Below are positions 5,067 to 8,273 of a stretch of DNA of 8,273 nucleotides, piece by piece (position 1 is the first letter of the stretch; each line of letters begins with the position of its first letter). The translations under genes and the position numbers were made by a program. The notes under the pieces were generated by a model. It saw nothing but the letters and a program-made list of their open reading frames with translations, was not told the origin of the DNA and made no database searches. The DNA is from Candidatus Moraniibacteriota bacterium (GTDB lineage: Bacteria > Patescibacteriota > Minisyncoccia > Moranbacterales > UBA2206), in the NCBI GenBank assembly GCA_023261605.1, contig JAHFOP010000045.1, positions 1 to 8,273 of the forward strand, in the 5' to 3' direction.

Positions 5067-5579
5067 ATGCAAAAAATCAATTCTTATCTATTCTATTCGG
5101 GCTTAATTTTCATCGTTCTAGCAGTATTCTTTTGGATAAACTACGATGCAAACAAAAATAATAATCACTACGCCATAACAGGAAAGGCTGCAGATGGGAT
5201 TATGGCAGCCGAAAAATCAAAGCCGGCGGATAAAATCCAGATCTTTCTTTTTCACGCCACCCAGCGTTGCTCGTCCTGCATCGCTATCGGAAAATATGCT
5301 AAAGAAACAGTTGATCAAAAATTCCCTGAAGAATTGAAGTCAGGTAAGATTGAATTTCGGGAAATCAACATCGATCTTCCGGAAAACAAAGAACTGGCAA
5401 CCAAATTTAAAGCAACAGGATCAGCACTTTTCATCAACCCGATTTTTGACGGACAGGATCACATCAAGGATGACACACGCGTCTGGCAATTAGTTTCCAA
5501 TGAACAGAGATTCATCAGTTATCTTTCCAACAAATTACACGGAATGTTGGGCGGTGAGGTTTCGGCTCAAGAAAAATAA
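5067..5579 (+). CDS. arsF: ArsF-family membrane-anchored thioredoxin-like protein
   Basis: A 170-aa protein with an N-terminal hydrophobic anchor (FYSGLIFIVLAVFFWI, about residues 9-24), no obvious signal-peptidase site, a short linker, then a thioredoxin-like domain. The motif FHATQRCSSC (C68, C71) after strand IQIFLF matches the FHxTxRCxxC pattern I associate with the ArsF family, annotated as a nitroreductase subunit acting on aromatic nitro-arsenicals. The later part (IEFREINIDLPENKELATKFKATGSALFI, about 104-132) is the expected beta-alpha-beta half, with TGSALFI where thioredoxins usually have a cis-proline loop; here Ser replaces the proline. The domain should face outside the membrane. 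It lies 6 nt after the small thioredoxin gene and 8 nt before the ArsG-family gene, suggesting a shared redox path. Nitroreductase activity itself is not shown by the sequence; a thiol-disulfide role is equally possible. Confidence 0.78.
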   Translation: MQKINSYLFYSGLIFIVLAVFFWINYDANKNNNHYAITGKAADGIMAAEKSKPADKIQIFLFHATQRCSSCIAIGKYAKETVDQKFPEELKSGKIEFREINIDLPENKELATKFKATGSALFINPIFDGQDHIKDDTRVWQLVSNEQRFISYLSNKLHGMLGGEVSAQEK

Positions 5580-5587
5580 AAACATAC

Positions 5588-6307
5588 ATGGAATTTTTAA
5601 ACGCACTATTCGAACAATGCAATTTTCCGCTTTTTTCAGCTTTTATTTTAGGCATAATGACCTCTATTAGTCCTTGTCCTTTGGCGACCAATATTACGGC
5701 CATCGCCTACATTTCCAAAGACATCAAAACTACCAAACACACATTACTTAGTGGTTTGAGCTATACACTTGGTCGAGCAATTAGTTACACTCTTTTGGCG
5801 ACGCTGATTTATTTCGGACTTTCTTCATTTGAAATTGCCAAAATTTTTCAAGGCTGGGGGGATAAAGTTTTGGGAATAGTTTTAGTTTTGATTTCGTTGG
5901 TAATGCTTGGAGTGATTAAAATTAACTTGGGCGAAAAAAACGACAGAATTGAAAAAATAAAAGAGTGGCTGGCAAGCAAGGGCTACTTGGGCGCAATACT
6001 TCTCGGAATGCTTTTTGCTTTGGCGTTTTGTCCATATAGCGGAGTAATGTTTTTTGGCATATTAGTTCCAATGACTATTAAATCAACCGAAGGCTTACTT
6101 TTGCCACCAATTTTTGCTCTTGGCACGGGCCTCCCAGTAATTATTTTTTCTTTTATTCTAGCCTACGGTGTGGAAAAATTAAGCAAAATGTATAATGCGA
6201 TGACAAAAATTGAAAAAGTGATGCGCTACAGCGTGGCTGCAATTTTTCTCTTGGCGGGCATCTATTATTTGCAATTTTTAGTGGAATATTTAATCAACTC
6301 AATCTAA
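5588..6307 (+). CDS. arsG: ArsG-family / CcdA-like six-helix membrane protein
   Basis: Integral membrane protein of 239 aa, with about six hydrophobic segments (roughly 14-42, 53-78, 92-112, 132-160, 170-195, 211-236). It has the two-fold internal pattern of CcdA/DsbD: SISPCPLATNI with C30 in segment 1 and AFCPYSGVMFF with C148 in segment 4, the pair that passes reducing power across the membrane in CcdA. The SPCPLATNI form is, as I recall, typical of proteins named ArsG, described as efflux permeases for aromatic aminobenzyl-arsenicals. Two readings are therefore open: an exporter, or an electron conduit from the cytosolic CPSC thioredoxin to the outward-facing CSSC protein encoded just before it. 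The gene is 8 nt after arsF and 3 nt before the cation transporter gene, in a clear operon. Confidence 0.82.
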   Translation: MEFLNALFEQCNFPLFSAFILGIMTSISPCPLATNITAIAYISKDIKTTKHTLLSGLSYTLGRAISYTLLATLIYFGLSSFEIAKIFQGWGDKVLGIVLVLISLVMLGVIKINLGEKNDRIEKIKEWLASKGYLGAILLGMLFALAFCPYSGVMFFGILVPMTIKSTEGLLLPPIFALGTGLPVIIFSFILAYGVEKLSKMYNAMTKIEKVMRYSVAAIFLLAGIYYLQFLVEYLINSI

Positions 6308-6310
6308 ATT

Positions 6311-7243
6311 ATGGAAAATATAAAAAAGCCACACCTGCATTCGGAAAGCGAAAATGGCGAAGCATCAGGTAACAAAAATATCGCTTTTGCTATTGTCCTC
6401 AATATCATCATTACCGCCTTTGAAATCGTCGTCGGACTTTTCATCGGGAGCTTGGCTTTAATCTCCGAAGCATTGCACAATTTTTCCGACGTCGGATCGC
6501 TTAGCTTGAGTTGGTGGGGAGAAAAATTAAAAACGAGAGGCAATACCACGCTCAAAACCTATGGCTATAAGCGGGCGGAAATTCTGATTGCTTTTTTCAA
6601 TTCACTAGTGCTTTTGGCTGTAATCGCTTTTATTCTGATTGAAGCAACTCAAAGACTGTTCCATCCATCGGAAATTGCTGGATTATCAATGATTTGGACG
6701 GCAATTCTCGCTCTCGTTGGCAATGGCATTGCAACCTATCTCCTGGAAAAAGATGCACACAAGAACTTGAATATGAAAAGCGCTTGGCTCCATTCATTTC
6801 AAGATGCGCTCTTTTCCCTGGGCATTGTTGTCGGCGCGGTGCTGATTTATTATTTCCATTGGTATATTCTTGACCCGATTATTTCCATCGTGCTTTCAAT
6901 CTATGTTTTGAAAGAAGTCTATGAGCTGATTATGCAAACAATCAATATTTTAATGGAATCAGTGCCGAAAAATGTTGATTTTGAAGAAGTTAAGGCAACA
7001 CTATTGTCTATGTCAGGAGTGAAAGAAATAAACGATCTGCATATCTGGCAAACCGACAGCAACACGCGATTTTTGAGCGCTCACATAGAAATTGAAACTA
7101 TGGAAAATGAGAAAAGAACAGACCTGATCATCGAAGTGCAAAGAGAGATGCTAGAAGATTTCAAAATCAATCACACAACCATTCAGCTGGTTTCTCTAAC
7201 AGAAGCAGAAAAGCTAAAATTAAACTGTGGACACTGCAACTAA
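6311..7243 (+). CDS. czcD: CzcD-type cation diffusion facilitator (Zn/Cd/Co efflux)
   Basis: A 310-aa CDF transporter, a proton-coupled exporter of divalent metals such as Zn2+. Six transmembrane helices occupy about residues 23-210, followed by a cytoplasmic metal-binding domain (about 215-298). The transport site is intact: H56 and D60 in TM2 (EALHNFSDVGS) and H161 and D165 in TM5 (WLHSFQDALFS), the H/D-H/D arrangement of Zn-type CDFs. The C-terminal domain carries the conserved VKEINDLHIWQ segment and an LSAHIEI strand. Short metal-binding extras are present at both ends: an N-terminal H8-L-H10 and a C-terminal CGHC just before the end. It starts 3 nt after the ArsG-like gene. A divalent-cation exporter inside an arsenical-type operon is notable, and suggests that the repressor senses, or the cell meets, more than one metal. 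Confidence 0.95.
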   Translation: MENIKKPHLHSESENGEASGNKNIAFAIVLNIIITAFEIVVGLFIGSLALISEALHNFSDVGSLSLSWWGEKLKTRGNTTLKTYGYKRAEILIAFFNSLVLLAVIAFILIEATQRLFHPSEIAGLSMIWTAILALVGNGIATYLLEKDAHKNLNMKSAWLHSFQDALFSLGIVVGAVLIYYFHWYILDPIISIVLSIYVLKEVYELIMQTINILMESVPKNVDFEEVKATLLSMSGVKEINDLHIWQTDSNTRFLSAHIEIETMENEKRTDLIIEVQREMLEDFKINHTTIQLVSLTEAEKLKLNCGHCN

Positions 7244-7267
7244 CAAATAAATCATCAACTAATCATT

Positions 7268-8233
7268 ATGAGCATATTCTATCCCCTGCAATTATTCGCT
7301 GATTGGCTAACTTATTCTGTTTTTGGCATTGCACAAAAGACTCTACTGGCCAATGCAGTCAATTTTTTCATCTTCGATACAATCAAAATCATCTTGCTTC
7401 TATTTGTGATCATTTTTACAGTTTCCATCATCCGATCATTTTTACCACCAGAGAAAATCAGAACTATCTTGTCGCATGAAAAAAAGTACGTCGGCAATAT
7501 CTTAGCATCGCTCTTAGGAATTATTACGCCATTTTGCTCTTGCTCTGCAGTGCCGCTTTTCCTCGGTTTCGTGCAAGCCGGCGTACCACTCGGTACTACT
7601 TTTTCTTTTCTGGTGGCTTCGCCGATGATCAATGAAGTGGCATTGGTTCTGCTTCTGGGAATGTTCGGCTGGAAAATTGCCCTGCTTTATATTGTCAGCG
7701 GTCTTTTAATCGCGATATTTTCCGGCATGGTTATTGAAAAAATGGACGTGAGAAACTTAGTAGAAGAATTTGCGTTGAATGGAGCTGGAAAAAATTTGGA
7801 GCTGCCGGAATTGAACTGGAAACAAAGAATCAAGTATGCCCAAACATACACTTTGGATATTGTGAAAAAAGTTTGGCTTTACGTTGTTATCGGCGTCGGA
7901 CTCGGAGCATTTATCCATGGCTATGTGCCTGCAGATTTTTTGGCGCAATATGCTGGTGGCGATAAATGGTATGCCGTACCCTTGGCGGTCGGCATTGGCA
8001 TCCCACTCTATTCCAACGCCGCCGGCGTCATTCCATTGGTCGGCGCTCTCGCTGAAAAAGGCGTAGCCATGGGCACTGCCCTCGCTTTCATGATGGCCGT
8101 CACCGCCCTATCTCTCCCAGAGTTTATGATTCTCAAAAAAGTGATGAAAACCAAACTCATCCTCATCTTCGCAAGTATTGTAGGTTTTGGCATCATCTTC
8201 ACCGGCTATCTTTTCAACGCCATCCTAAACTAA
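7268..8233 (+). CDS. PF03773 (DUF318/ArsP-like, YraQ-type) permease
   Basis: Integral membrane permease of 321 aa, with about eight hydrophobic segments in two inverted-like halves separated by a polar loop (about 158-195). Family hallmarks: PFCSCSAVPLF (C90, C92) and SPMINEVALVL (119-129) in the first half, then GIPLYSNAAGVIPL (244-257) and ALSLPEFMIL (280-289) in the second. The family includes ArsP, which exports trivalent organoarsenicals, and YraQ/SO_0444-like members proposed to export other metals. The CSC pair in a membrane segment is a plausible soft-metal or thiol-exchange site, and the small CPSC thioredoxin at the start of the operon is the usual genomic partner of such permeases. 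It lies 24 nt after czcD and is the last gene of the operon, followed by an apparent terminator arm. The substrate is not determinable. Confidence 0.9.
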   Translation: MSIFYPLQLFADWLTYSVFGIAQKTLLANAVNFFIFDTIKIILLLFVIIFTVSIIRSFLPPEKIRTILSHEKKYVGNILASLLGIITPFCSCSAVPLFLGFVQAGVPLGTTFSFLVASPMINEVALVLLLGMFGWKIALLYIVSGLLIAIFSGMVIEKMDVRNLVEEFALNGAGKNLELPELNWKQRIKYAQTYTLDIVKKVWLYVVIGVGLGAFIHGYVPADFLAQYAGGDKWYAVPLAVGIGIPLYSNAAGVIPLVGALAEKGVAMGTALAFMMAVTALSLPEFMILKKVMKTKLILIFASIVGFGIIFTGYLFNAILN

Positions 8234-8247
8234 AAAACTAAAAAAAC

Positions 8248-8273
8248 AAAAGCCCGCGGTTTCTATTCGAAAA
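8248..8273 (+). terminator. Probable operon terminator, cut by the window edge
   Basis: After the TAA of the permease gene, A-rich sequence leads into AAAAGCCCGCGGTTT (from 8248), then CTATTCG and AAAA at the end of the window. This looks like the left arm, loop and first bases of the right arm of a GC-rich terminator hairpin whose remainder lies outside. This is inferred, since the right arm is not visible. Confidence 0.5.

Noticed and set aside
1..8273. UGA recoded as glycine (SR1/Gracilibacteria code)
   Set aside because: Glycine is encoded by GGN throughout and no conserved gene reads through TGA; absence of TGA stops among about a dozen genes is weak evidence by itself.
1..8273. CRISPR array, tRNA, rRNA or insertion sequence
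   Set aside because: No regularly spaced direct repeats, no tRNA cloverleaf, no rRNA-like block and no transposase frame or terminal repeats were seen.

Overview
The window looks like a chromosomal segment from a small-genome, AT-leaning bacterium, most likely of the Candidate Phyla Radiation (Patescibacteria/Parcubacteria type). This is inferred from the short, tightly packed genes, A-rich leaders mostly without Shine-Dalgarno sequences, lysine-rich proteins and the family mix; no marker gene fixes the lineage. The standard code fits: glycine is always GGN, no reading frame needs an in-frame TGA, and every visible gene stops with TAA except the first (TAG).

Layout. Bases 1-1176 hold the 3' part of an ABC-F ATPase, closed by a 15-bp terminator hairpin. 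Bases 1319-1904 carry two overlapping, unrecognised, AT-rich small genes, the second encoding a one-pass membrane protein. Bases 1905-2382 hold two terminators built from related GGTTCAGG arms and then a decayed coding remnant whose frame appears broken near 2132. Bases 2383-2983 are a self-contained unit: promoter, small palindromes, a GlcG/HbpS-like (DUF336) protein and its terminator. A hairpin able to terminate in both directions and an unusual tandem palindrome (3040-3065) separate this from a leftward DEAD-box RNA helicase (3081-4307). Between the helicase and the rightward operon lie two back-to-back, near-consensus sigma70-type promoters (4390-4418 leftward, 4440-4468 rightward).

The main content is a six-gene operon at 4498-8233: an ArsR/SmtB repressor, a 77-aa CPSC thioredoxin-fold protein, a membrane-anchored CSSC protein of the ArsF family, a CcdA-like membrane protein of the ArsG family, a CzcD-type cation diffusion facilitator and a PF03773 permease with a CSCS motif. 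Gaps between genes are 3-24 nt, and an 11-bp inverted repeat overlaps the -10 element, so the operon is probably autorepressed and induced by metal or metalloid. Genes 2-4 have the order and families of arsEFG. The whole set looks like a thiol-redox plus efflux module with two distinct exporters and no classical arsenate reductase, ArsB or Acr3. The true substrate cannot be read from sequence alone.
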